From Christensenella sp. UBA1431 (lineage in GTDB: Bacteria > Bacillota > Clostridia > Christensenellales > UBA1431): a stretch of DNA of 21,097 nucleotides. Below, one piece after another: positions 1-8,224 of this stretch; the first letter of the stretch is position 1; every line of letters starts with the position of its first letter. Both the position numbers and the translations under genes were made by a program. Location: assembly GCA_002329665.1 (NCBI GenBank), contig DCTV01000011.1, forward strand, positions 21,551 to 42,647, given 5' to 3'. The notes beneath the pieces are model-generated. The model had not been told where the DNA came from. It ran no database searches and saw nothing but the letters and a program-made list of their open reading frames with translations.

Positions 1-30
1 CGTCGACAAATCCCGAAGGGTTTGCCGACG
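1..30. other. Long hairpin at window edge
   Basis: Bases 1-14 and 18-30 form a near-perfect inverted repeat: CGTCG, one mismatch, then CAAATCCC pairing with GGGTTTG (one G-T pair), around a GAA loop. It lies just before the terminator at 37-59. It may be the 3' end of a transcript entering from the left or one unit of a dispersed palindromic repeat. The window edge prevents a decision. Confidence 0.5.
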
Positions 31-36
31 GCCTAC

Positions 37-59
37 GGCGGCGCAGGCGCCGTTTTTTT
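37..59 (+). terminator. Rho-independent terminator for an upstream rightward gene
   Basis: The stem CGGCG-CAGG-CGCCG is followed by seven T residues on the + strand. No + strand gene lies before it in the window, so it would end a gene located left of base 1. It does not fit the protease at 131-3112, which reads the other way. Confidence 0.55.
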
Positions 60-130
60 GCCGATTAAATTTTTCGGAGATTCAGCCTTATTCTGGTGCG
101 AAGCGGACGGCTTCCCGAACAATGCCGTTT

Positions 131-3112
131 TTATGTCTTCGCTTTTACGACGGCCGAGAATCTTCCGCAGACTCGCTTTCCGTCCACCTTCCGGTACGCC
201 CTGACTTTATAGTAGTATGTCGTCCCCGTCCTGCGGCCGGAGTTCACATAGCTTCTTGACCTCGTGAAGATTCGCCCGTACACCGTAGCTCCGCTTTTTG
301 ACGTGCGGCACACCTCGTACCCGCTCGCCCCCTTGACCGCGTTCCACGAAACCCGGATGCTTTTTTTTGAAATTGGCGCCGCCTTGGCAACGGGCCTGGC
401 CGGCACGGGCTTCGCTTTCACGAGGGACGAATAGCGCCCGTAGACCCTCTTCCCGTTCACCATCCTGTACGCCCGCACCTTGAAGGTATACGTCAGCCCC
501 GTCCTGCGCCCGGTGCTCGTATAGCTCCTCGACGCCGTGCGGGCGCGCGCGTAGACCGTGGCTCCGCTTTTTGACGTGCGGCACACCTCGTACCCGCTCG
601 CTCCCTTGACCGCGTTCCACGAAATCCGGATGCCGTTGTAGGAAACCGACGCCGCCTTCGCAACGGGCCTGGCCGGCACGGGCTTCGCTTTCACGAGGGA
701 CGAATAGCGCCCGTAGGTCTTCGTGCCGTCGGCGATACAAAAGGCGCGCACCTTGTAGTAATAGGTCGACCCGGTAGAAAGGCCGGTCCGCGTGTAGCCC
801 GTCGACGTCGTCGTCACGCGCGAGTATACGCTGCCGGTGGGCGAGGTGCGGCACACCTCGTACCCGCTCGCCCCCTTGACCGCGCCCCAGGACACGCGCA
901 CGCCGTTGTAGGACGCGGAGGCGGCTTTCGCCGCGGGCCTGCCGATCCGGGCAAACTCGGCCTTGAACGTCCTGTTTTTGGCCACCGTGAAGGTGTAGGC
1001 GGCGCTCGAGGATACCTTAGAGGAACCTTCCCGCCAGCAGACGAACCGGTAACCGGCCTTGGGCTTAGCGCGCAGCGTCGCCTTCGAGCCGGCGGCATAG
1101 GGGCCTGCCCCCGACACCGTGCCGTACGCCGCGCTGTTGGGCGCCGCGCTCACCGTGTATCGCACGAGCCATTTGGCATAGAGCGTGATGTTCGAAGCCA
1201 CCCTGTCCCTGTCGAAATTCCACGGGGACGTACACTGCGCGTTTTTATACCACCCGCCGAATATATAGCCCGAGCGGGTGGGAGACTTCGGCGCCCGTAT
1301 CTTCGTTCCTTCGAGCGCGCTGAGGTTCTTCACCGCGCTTCCGCCCCGGGAATCGAACCTGACGGTATAGAACGTGCCCGTGGCCGCGAGCGCGTCGACA
1401 AGGCCGTTGCCGTAGACCGTGTCGAAGCCCGAAGCCCCTAGGTCCGCCGCGGAATCCACGATGCATTCTCTCACCTGGGACGCGGTCAGCGCGGGCCGTT
1501 TCGACTGCACCAGCGCGGCGACGGCGGCGACGTGGGGCGCCGAGGCGCTCGTGCCGTAAAACGGGTTGGAGAACCCGCCCGCCCCGGTCACGGATACCCC
1601 GTCCGTCGCGCACACGTCCGGTTTCGGCCGCGTTCCGTTGAGCATGGTCACGGGGCCCCGCGAGGAAAACCCCTCGATCTCGTCGGGCGTATCGGCGTCC
1701 ACCGCCCCGCAGGCGAGGACCCCGGGCACCGCCGCCTGCCCCATGACGGAGTCTGCGGCCACGGTGTTATCGGTGTAGTTGTACGCCCCGCCAAAGCCGT
1801 AGATATATACTTCCAGCGTCCTGGGGCTCGGAGCGTCGCAGGCCTGCACCAGGATCGCGGCCGTTATGGCGGACGGACCCGGATTCGTATAGGAAAACGC
1901 TTCGAGGGGGTCTCCCGAGCCGGACTGCACGCCCCCCCTCCAGGCGTATCTGGTACCGTAGTCCAGGCTCGTCAGGTACAGGTCGTAATCGTTGCCGGAG
2001 GCGCCGAACGGTTCGTTCCACCCAAGGACGACGATGACCCGACCCCCGGCCGGGATTCTTACGTAAAGGTCCATATAACCGCTCGTGCCGCCGCTGAAAT
2101 CGTGGAAACCCATGCCATCATCGTGAAACCGGCCCTGGTAATGCCTCATGGCGGCATTACCGGCCGACGTCACGTAAACGACCCGGTCCTCCTCCACGAG
2201 TTCTTGCACATGGGCTGCCACGGCGCCGTCTTCGAAAAAGGGCTGCGTTATCCAGGAAATGTCGTCGCACACGACGGTGCACCCCGCCGCGACGAGGTCA
2301 TCGATCGCCTGGTTGAATTCGATTACGTTGCTCCCGCAGTCGTGGAAATAGAGCTTTGCACCGGGCGCGAGGTCGTGGACGATCTCGAGCATGGCCGTCC
2401 CTTCGTCGCCGCCCTGCGCGTTGCGAAGCACGGTGACGTCTGTTGGAAGGTCTTTGGACGCCACCGCCGAGGCGAGGTTGTCGACGCCATCGGATATGAC
2501 GCCGACCTTTACCCCCGTGCCGTCCGTTTTTGCATGGAGCCTGGCGAGCTCCGCCTTGAGGACGGAATCCCCCTCGGACGTCACGGATCCCGCGTTGACC
2601 ACCGGCGGCAGCACCGTCTGCACTGTTTTCACGCCCGCGTTCGCGGCGAGGGCCTCCAGCGCACTTAATTTCACCCACGCCGCGATGAGGCCGTGTTCCT
2701 CGTCCCTGCTGACGACCTTGCTTACGGCCCCTTGGACCGCGCCGGGGTCCGCACCCGGCTCAAGCTGGATATAGACGTAGGCCTTCGTCTGCATGAGGCC
2801 CCTGTCGTCCGTAATCTTTCCCTGTGAAAGCCGGCCCTGTTCCTGCATCTCCCCGGCGAGGACGGCCTTTAATGTATCCTTGGACGATCCGTTTTCATCG
2901 AGCAGCGCCAGAAGGTCGGACCCGAGCTTTTTCTTCGCCTTGCTCAGCCCGGCCTTATTCCCCGTCAGGACGCCGCTCTTTGGCCTTTCACCGTTCGCCG
3001 CGCCCTTTGGCCGCACCTGCGCGTCGGCAGAGGCCCCGGCGGTCTGCACACCGATCGTAAACAGCAGCACGAACGCCAGGCCAAGCGCCAGCCATCTTTT
3101 GTCCCTGAGCAT
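131..3112 (-). CDS. Secreted subtilase-fold serine protease with InlB and Fn3-like repeats
   Basis: Start chosen at the ATG ending at 3112 because GGGAGGGG lies 4 bases upstream; an in-frame TTG 14 codons earlier has no such site. The product is 993 aa. Residues 1-29 are a signal peptide with an AGASA-type cleavage site. A pro-region follows, then the protease domain at about 195-580. Asp208 sits in VISDG, Asn319 in TSAGN and Ser522 in GTSASAPH. The segment that normally holds the catalytic His reads DEGTAMLEIVHDLAPGA, with Glu237 at the His position. A Ser-Glu-Asp arrangement is known in the S53 sedolisins and in S53-like subtilases, so activity is plausible but unproven. Residues 581-648 resemble a Listeria-Bacteroides (InlB B) repeat ending YAKW, 649-721 a divergent InlB repeat, and 725-993 three Fn3-like repeats. 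No LPXTG, S-layer or choline-binding anchor is visible, so the protein is probably released or loosely wall-bound. No convincing terminator follows the stop. Confidence 0.85.
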   Translation of the reverse strand: MLRDKRWLALGLAFVLLFTIGVQTAGASADAQVRPKGAANGERPKSGVLTGNKAGLSKAKKKLGSDLLALLDENGSSKDTLKAVLAGEMQEQGRLSQGKITDDRGLMQTKAYVYIQLEPGADPGAVQGAVSKVVSRDEEHGLIAAWVKLSALEALAANAGVKTVQTVLPPVVNAGSVTSEGDSVLKAELARLHAKTDGTGVKVGVISDGVDNLASAVASKDLPTDVTVLRNAQGGDEGTAMLEIVHDLAPGAKLYFHDCGSNVIEFNQAIDDLVAAGCTVVCDDISWITQPFFEDGAVAAHVQELVEEDRVVYVTSAGNAAMRHYQGRFHDDGMGFHDFSGGTSGYMDLYVRIPAGGRVIVVLGWNEPFGASGNDYDLYLTSLDYGTRYAWRGGVQSGSGDPLEAFSYTNPGPSAITAAILVQACDAPSPRTLEVYIYGFGGAYNYTDNTVAADSVMGQAAVPGVLACGAVDADTPDEIEGFSSRGPVTMLNGTRPKPDVCATDGVSVTGAGGFSNPFYGTSASAPHVAAVAALVQSKRPALTASQVRECIVDSAADLGASGFDTVYGNGLVDALAATGTFYTVRFDSRGGSAVKNLSALEGTKIRAPKSPTRSGYIFGGWYKNAQCTSPWNFDRDRVASNITLYAKWLVRYTVSAAPNSAAYGTVSGAGPYAAGSKATLRAKPKAGYRFVCWREGSSKVSSSAAYTFTVAKNRTFKAEFARIGRPAAKAASASYNGVRVSWGAVKGASGYEVCRTSPTGSVYSRVTTTSTGYTRTGLSTGSTYYYKVRAFCIADGTKTYGRYSSLVKAKPVPARPVAKAASVSYNGIRISWNAVKGASGYEVCRTSKSGATVYARARTASRSYTSTGRRTGLTYTFKVRAYRMVNGKRVYGRYSSLVKAKPVPARPVAKAAPISKKSIRVSWNAVKGASGYEVCRTSKSGATVYGRIFTRSRSYVNSGRRTGTTYYYKVRAYRKVDGKRVCGRFSAVVKAKT
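134..940 (-). repeat. Three tandem ~270-bp Fn3-like coding repeats
   Basis: The C-terminal third of the protease consists of three units of about 90 codons, roughly 677-940, 407-670 and 134-400. Each has the core WxAVKGASGYEVCRTS, then a YYYKVRA-type strand, then a YGRYSSLVKAKP-type end. Units 2 and 3 are offset by exactly 273 bp and are nearly identical in DNA. For example, 290-361 and 563-634 differ at only two positions. Unit 1 is more diverged. This points to recent duplication or gene conversion. Confidence 0.85.
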
Positions 3113-3487
3113 CGTTCCCCTCCCGATTCCCCGTCCTTCCCCGCTGCGTGCCAAGGCGCGCTACCCTACGCAAAAGCGAACGCCCCGGCAACGTCGCTGT
3201 CAAGGCTGTTTGTACCGGCTCTCCTGATGATACCATGTACGGCCCCTTCTATACTATCATCAACGAAGCATCCCGTCCGTTAACAAAGAATAGTTTCTGA
3301 TTCGTTAATGCAGGGCGCGGCAAACGCAAACCAAACGCCCCCATCGCTACAATTATTGCGCCCGTCCTTAACCTTTGAGGAAATGTATACGATAAATAAT
3401 TATAACACCGGCCCGGGAAAAACACAGGTGGCGAACGGACAGGACGCATTTTCGCCCGATGCCGTTGCATCGAAGGAGGGAAAGACG
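3113..3487. other. Divergent intergenic region with an 8-bp inverted repeat
   Basis: This 375-base stretch separates the leftward protease from the rightward coiled-coil gene and should hold both promoters. An exact inverted repeat, TGATGATA (3225-3232) and TATCATCA (3255-3262), has centres 30 bp apart, which fits a two-site operator or a weak hairpin. A perfect TTGACA occurs on the - strand near 3200, but no good -10 follows. An AT-rich patch around 3383-3405 may be the rightward promoter. No RNA gene was recognised. Confidence 0.4.
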
Positions 3488-4528
3488 GTGCCAAACGGAG
3501 AGGAAACGTTCCTAAAGGCGATCCAGGACCTTGATGCCAAAGCTTTCAGGGAAAAGGACGCCTTCGAGCGCATCCGGGAAAGCAAGGCGCGCCTCGCACA
3601 GGAGTCCGAAGCGGTCTCGGAACAGCTCGAACTCCTGCGCACGGACGCAAACACGAAGCAGGTCCGCGACCTGAAAAGAAGGCTCGGCGCACTGGAAAAG
3701 CGCTATATTGAGCTTTGCAGGGAGGAAAACGCGCTCAGGGAACATCTTGATTACATCAGGGATAAGCTGAGGGAGATCGGGGGCGACCCCGAACCGCCCT
3801 CCCCGGATGCGGACGATGCCGATTCCGGGCGCCTCGCCGGCATGATTTTTCCCATGTCCGAATGCCTGGACGACTACAGGACGGCCGAACACGCGGCCCG
3901 CCGGGCGTCCGTGCCCATCCGCAGGCTCGTGCGCTCGGCGAAGCGCGTTCCTGCCGGCCGCGAAGCGTCGTTCCGCCGGTACGAAGAACTGCACGGGCGA
4001 TCCGCTTCCACCCGCCCGATACGCACGCCGTTGACGGGCGTCGAGGCGGCCTGCTACGATTTTTGCCTGTATCCAGTCGATAACGGCGGATCAAGGTCCC
4101 CCGTCCTGCATGAAAAAGAACTCGACGCCCTCTGCATAAAGGACCCTAAAACCGGCGACACGGTCTTCGTCGACGCCGAAAGCTTCGGGAGCAAGCTCAT
4201 GCTCGAAACCGTCTGCGACACCGTCGTAGCGGCTAAAGACCTGCCCCCGGGTATCCGCAGCAGGCTGCCGGACGGGTATGCCAAAGCGTACCGCGCCGTG
4301 GAAAAAGCCATACCGGCCGGTTCAGACCTGTTCATCCAGGGAGAGGTCTATCTCATCGACGGCAGCGTGCATGTCTGCCGGGTCTTCGACCGGGCGCACG
4401 CCCCCATCGTCGTGGCGGGGACGCAAGCCCGGGTCACGCAGGGGCGCAACCGCCGGATACTGTACGGCGTTGCGGTCGGTATCCCCCTGCTCGTCCTGGC
4501 CGCGTTCGTATTGCTGTCCTCTTTTTAG
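3488..4528 (+). CDS. Coiled-coil protein with GIDE/BAM-like domain and C-terminal membrane anchor
   Basis: The start is taken as the GTG at 3488 because AAGGAGGG lies 7 bases upstream. Frames open further left (3308, 3383) lack a well-spaced ribosome binding site. The product is 346 aa. Residues about 8-98 are charged and heptad-like, a probable coiled coil, followed by an acidic-proline linker (98-115). Residues about 145-325 resemble the GIDE/MULAN 'beside a membrane' domain. A segment with PLTGVEAACYDF is followed by a strand resembling DPKTGDTVFVDAE, then AIPAGSDLFIQGEVYLIDG and an RVTQGRNRR segment. The last ~22 residues are a single hydrophobic helix, so the protein is probably tail-anchored facing the cytoplasm. 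There is no signal peptide and no RING finger, so no ubiquitin-ligase role is implied. Its stop is 3 bases from the convergent threonine aldolase stop. The domain call rests on pattern similarity only; the molecular function is unknown. Confidence 0.7.
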   Translation: MPNGEETFLKAIQDLDAKAFREKDAFERIRESKARLAQESEAVSEQLELLRTDANTKQVRDLKRRLGALEKRYIELCREENALREHLDYIRDKLREIGGDPEPPSPDADDADSGRLAGMIFPMSECLDDYRTAEHAARRASVPIRRLVRSAKRVPAGREASFRRYEELHGRSASTRPIRTPLTGVEAACYDFCLYPVDNGGSRSPVLHEKELDALCIKDPKTGDTVFVDAESFGSKLMLETVCDTVVAAKDLPPGIRSRLPDGYAKAYRAVEKAIPAGSDLFIQGEVYLIDGSVHVCRVFDRAHAPIVVAGTQARVTQGRNRRILYGVAVGIPLLVLAAFVLLSSF

Positions 4529-4531
4529 GCC

Positions 4532-5560
<1,029 letters not shown>

Positions 5561-5582
5561 ATTCTCATCTCCGCATCGAAAC

Positions 5583-5693
5583 TTATCCCCGGGCGTCCCG
5601 GCCTCCGCCCAGCCCGACGAGCTTTCCCCGGGAATCGAAACAGTAGAGGCACGGGCACGTTTCGCCCCGTACGCGCCTTTTCTGCGCGGGCAT
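5583..5693 (-). CDS. Possible 36-aa leader peptide with CxCxxC motif
   Basis: A small open frame starts at the ATG at 5693 and ends with TAA 22 bases before the threonine aldolase start. The peptide is basic at its N-terminus, has CPCLYCF in the middle (a Cys-x-Cys-x-x-Cys cluster) and a glycine-rich end. There is no ribosome binding site. If the promoter at 5705-5734 is real, the ATG would lie about 5 bases from the transcript start, so translation would be nearly leaderless. It could be a leader peptide, a tiny zinc protein, or a chance frame in GC-rich DNA. Confidence 0.25.
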   Translation of the reverse strand: MPAQKRRVRGETCPCLYCFDSRGKLVGLGGGRDARG

Positions 5694-5704
5694 ATTGTTG
5701 AACC

Positions 5705-5734
5705 ATTCTATCACAGGGGCTGCGCGGCGTACAA
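5705..5734 (-). promoter_or_regulatory. Sigma-A-like promoter of threonine aldolase
   Basis: Reading leftward, TTGTAC (5729-5734) is followed by an 18-base spacer and TAGAAT (5705-5710). Predicted transcription start is near 5698. Confidence 0.5.
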
Positions 5735-5994
5735 CGCTTCAACGCAAACGAAAAAACGCAGGCGGACATGATGCCGGCGGGGCTGTATATCATATATGGA
5801 TGCGAAAAACCTGCTTCTCTTATCTCTTTATAACTGAAAAAGCTAGCCGGTATCGGCGCCGCGATTTGCCGGAAAAATTTTGAAAATTAAAGAATATATT
5901 GCAACCCTAACTATGTTTTGCCATAACAAGCATATACTTTCATGTGTATTAAAACGAAGCCTGGGGAAAATACAGACAGAAGGAGGTGAAAAAA
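5735..5994. other. AT-rich upstream region of the SASP gene
   Basis: No credible gene is seen here. Base composition becomes clearly AT-rich from about 5870, just before the spore protein gene. CATATACT at 5931-5938, 57 bases before the start codon, resembles the -10 element of sporulation sigma factors (sigma-E or sigma-G type). No matching -35 element could be fixed with confidence. Confidence 0.35.
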
Positions 5995-6216
5995 GTGGCC
6001 AACACGAATCAGTCAGTCGTTCCTCAAGCGAAGGACATGCTCAACAAGATGAAGTACGAGGTCGCCAGCGAGATCGGCGTAACGCTGAACAAAGGCTATA
6101 ACGGCGATATAACGGCCAGTAACGCGGGCAAAATCGGCGGTAATATGGTGCGGAAAATGATCATGTATGCGGAAAACAACTTTTCGGGTCAGCAGTCAGG
6201 AACCACGAATTTCTAA
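5995..6216 (+). CDS. Alpha/beta-type small acid-soluble spore protein
   Basis: A 73-aa DNA-binding protein of the forespore core that coats spore DNA, protects it from UV and heat, and is degraded by the GPR protease at germination. The start is the GTG at 5995, with AAGGAGG 8 bases upstream. An earlier in-frame GTG at 5986 overlaps that site and is unlikely. Visible signatures are KYEVASEIGV (residues 20-29), containing the GPR-type cleavage context EVASE, and the C-terminal GGNMVRKMI helix. It is expected to be monocistronic, since a strong terminator follows at once and a sporulation-like CATATACT lies upstream. Expression in the forespore is inferred from the family. Confidence 0.95.
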   Translation: MANTNQSVVPQAKDMLNKMKYEVASEIGVTLNKGYNGDITASNAGKIGGNMVRKMIMYAENNFSGQQSGTTNF

Positions 6217-6230
6217 CGATAATCCCCCGT

Positions 6231-6264
6231 AAAAGAAGGGCCGTAAAACGCTCTTCTTTTTTTT
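6231..6264 (+). terminator. Terminator of the SASP gene
   Basis: AAGAAGGG (6233-6240) pairs with CTCTTCTT (6251-6258). An inner CGT-AAA-ACG helix closes the loop and a run of T residues continues to 6264. Confidence 0.85.
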
Positions 6265-6285
6265 ATGAACCACAACGTCGCTGGC

Positions 6286-6332
6286 AAAAAAACAACCGCC
6301 CGAAAGACCGCGGGCGCATCTCCCGGGCGGTT
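6286..6332 (-). terminator. Terminator of tlp
   Basis: On the - strand AACCGCCCG (6324-6332) pairs with CGGGCGGTT (6294-6302), and the transcript then runs into a seven-T tract (6286-6292). The position just after the tlp stop fits. Confidence 0.8.
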
Positions 6333-6340
6333 TGATGCGT

Positions 6341-6571
6341 TCAGCGTCCCTTTCTGCTCTCGCTCTCGGCCGCCTCGTCCCTGATCTCGCTCCTCAGGCC
6401 GTTCAACGCATCCCGTCTGCGCTCGTTCTTTTCGGACAGTTCTTTTTTCATTTTGCGGTCGGACGATTTTTCGATTATTTCTTCCGCCAGTTCCATATTG
6501 CGTATGGTATTGTCGATGTTTTCCTGGATCCTTTCGACATTGTCGCTGCGGTCGTCGGGATTGCGCTTCAT
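6341..6571 (-). CDS. tlp: Small acid-soluble spore protein Tlp
   Basis: A 76-aa, highly charged, mostly helical spore protein. The N-terminal KRNPDDRSDNVERIQ matches the hallmark NPDDRSDNVEK segment of Bacillus Tlp, and the ELSEKNERRRDAL and SEIRDEAA regions match the C-terminal half. The length is close to the roughly 80 aa of the family. The start is the ATG at 6571 with AAAGGAG about 11 bases upstream; an open frame extends 22 codons further but lacks family similarity. Tlp proteins are made in the forespore; their exact role is unclear. The gene faces the SASP gene convergently, with two separate terminators between them. Confidence 0.92.
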   Translation of the reverse strand: MKRNPDDRSDNVERIQENIDNTIRNMELAEEIIEKSSDRKMKKELSEKNERRRDALNGLRSEIRDEAAESESRKGR

Positions 6572-6865
6572 TTCATGACCCGCTCCTTTTCGCTTTTGTC
6601 TTATTGTTCCATCGCTTTCCTTCGGTATGAGTGGCAATTACAGGCAGGCTGCAAAAAATCTTCGCGCGTAACTCGCGGTTACTCTCGTCATATACTGAAG
6701 CGACACGAAAAACGATTTGCTTCAACATGGCAAAACCGCATGGCGACCGCAGTTTTTTCGGGGATTATAGACCGCCGTCCGTGGTTTTTCGGCCGGCTCA
6801 CTGCCACGGGCCCCGTCCTTGGCCCGTTGGCGCTCCGTAACCCGTGGAAATGAGGAGGAATAAAG

Positions 6866-8185
6866 ATGAACAGTGGAAGCCGCGCCCTGTACGCCCGGGA
6901 CATCGCCCTGCCCGACGGTTTCGCCGCCGAAGTGTTTTTAAAGGGCCTGACCACCCCTATAGACATCGAATTCGCCGACGACGGCTCCCTGTACATCGGG
7001 GACGCGGGCATCGTCTCCGGAAACGGGAAGGTGCTCAGGGCGATACAGGGCGGCGTAGAAACCGTAGCGGACGGTTTCAACCCCCCGCTCACCGGCCTTA
7101 CGTTGCACAACGGAAAGATCTTCGTTTCGCACAGAGGGTACGTTACCGCGATACATCAGGACGGATCTGCCGAAAACGTAATCGGCGGCCTGCCCAGTTG
7201 GGGAGACCATCACAACAATAAAGCCGTTTTCGGGCCGGACGGGCGGATGTATTTCGGCCAGGGCACGGCGACGAATTCCGCCGTGGTTGGCCTGGACAAC
7301 GCCTCGTGGGTAAGAAGGTTCCCTTACTTTCACGATTACCCCGGCTCGTCGCTAACCCTTGCGGGGGAAAACTTCACCACACCGGACGTCTTCGCAAACG
7401 TCCCGGGCGAGAAGGCCGTGACCGGGTCTTATGCACCGTTCGGCGTCCCCGTCTTTCAGGGGCAGACGGTCAACGGGATCGTGCGCGCGAGCGGCAGCAT
7501 CCTCAGCGCGAACGAGGACGGGAGCGACCTGCGCCTGGTCGCCTGGGGCCTTCGGAACCCGTTCCGTCTGGCGTTCGACCGGTCGGGCCGCCTGCTTGCC
7601 ACCAATCACGGCATGGACGTGCGCGGCAGCAGGCCCGTGGCCAACTCCCCCGACGAGTTCCATTACATCGCCCCCGGGGCATGGTACGGATGGCCCGATT
7701 TCACGGGAGGCCTTCCGGTCGTCATGCCCCAGTTCAAACCGGCAGACGGCCCACAGCCGCGTTTCGTGCTGGCAAACCACCCCATGATTCCGCCGAAGCC
7801 TTTCGCCGCGTTTGCGCCCCACAGCGCTATTATGGGGTTTGACTTTAACTACGGGGCTTCGTTCCCCGGCTACGGGAACGTATACATCGCGGAGTTCGGG
7901 AGCCAGGCTCCCGCTGCGGCCGGCGGCGCCCCGGCGCCGGATGTTGGGCACCGGGTGTCCGTCATCGAAATGGACTCGGGAAACATTCTCGCGTTTGCGA
8001 TGAACAGATCCGGCGCAGCCGCGAGCAGGACGGGAGAAGGCGGTTTCGAGCGCCCGATAGACGCCAGGTTCGGCCCGGACGGCGCCCTCTATGTCGCCGA
8101 TTTCGGGGCCGCTGCCGGCGGACCCGACGGTGTCGTCTGGCGCATCGCCAGAACCCGGGGCGGCGGCCCGCAAACCAAAAAATAA
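6866..8185 (+). CDS. Glucose/sorbosone dehydrogenase-like beta-propeller protein
   Basis: A 439-aa protein of the PQQ-type glucose/sorbosone dehydrogenase beta-propeller superfamily. ATG start with GAGGAGG 7 bases upstream. Recurrent blade strands are visible, such as FADDGSLYIGDAG (residues ~36-48), FGPDGRMYFGQG (~122-133), the family core WGLRNPFRLAFDRSGRL (~228-244), then YGWPDFTGG (~273-281), and FGPDGALYVADFG near the end. No signal peptide is seen, so the protein is probably cytoplasmic, which is unusual because classical members are periplasmic or secreted. Whether it binds PQQ or oxidises a sugar cannot be told from sequence. It lies between spore genes and has CATATACT at 6689-6696 in its upstream region, so sporulation-linked expression is possible. 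A strong shared terminator follows. Confidence 0.82.
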   Translation: MNSGSRALYARDIALPDGFAAEVFLKGLTTPIDIEFADDGSLYIGDAGIVSGNGKVLRAIQGGVETVADGFNPPLTGLTLHNGKIFVSHRGYVTAIHQDGSAENVIGGLPSWGDHHNNKAVFGPDGRMYFGQGTATNSAVVGLDNASWVRRFPYFHDYPGSSLTLAGENFTTPDVFANVPGEKAVTGSYAPFGVPVFQGQTVNGIVRASGSILSANEDGSDLRLVAWGLRNPFRLAFDRSGRLLATNHGMDVRGSRPVANSPDEFHYIAPGAWYGWPDFTGGLPVVMPQFKPADGPQPRFVLANHPMIPPKPFAAFAPHSAIMGFDFNYGASFPGYGNVYIAEFGSQAPAAAGGAPAPDVGHRVSVIEMDSGNILAFAMNRSGAAASRTGEGGFERPIDARFGPDGALYVADFGAAAGGPDGVVWRIARTRGGGPQTKK

Positions 8186-8212
8186 GGCTGTTTTCTTCAC
8201 AGCCTTATTTTT
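8178..8212. terminator. Bidirectional terminator between the propeller gene and cotJC
   Basis: A perfect 14-bp stem, AAAAATAAGGCTGT (8178-8191) with ACAGCCTTATTTTT (8199-8212), surrounds a 7-base loop and has T tracts on both strands. The stop codon of the + strand gene lies inside it, and cotJC ends 12 bases beyond. Confidence 0.92.
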
Positions 8213-8224
8213 CATGTACTCGTT

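Noticed and set aside
1532..2668. Long + strand open frame (378 codons) opposite the protease
   Set aside because: It is antisense to a gene with clear protease motifs, has no recognisable domain and is an expected by-product of GC-rich codon bias.
3113..3154. Upstream TTG start of the protease (14 extra codons)
   Set aside because: The added residues precede a normal signal peptide, and the ATG at 3112 has a strong ribosome binding site.
3308..3487. 60-codon N-terminal extension of the coiled-coil gene
   Set aside because: The ATGs at 3308 and 3383 lack a properly spaced ribosome binding site, while the GTG at 3488 has AAGGAGGG at 7 bases.
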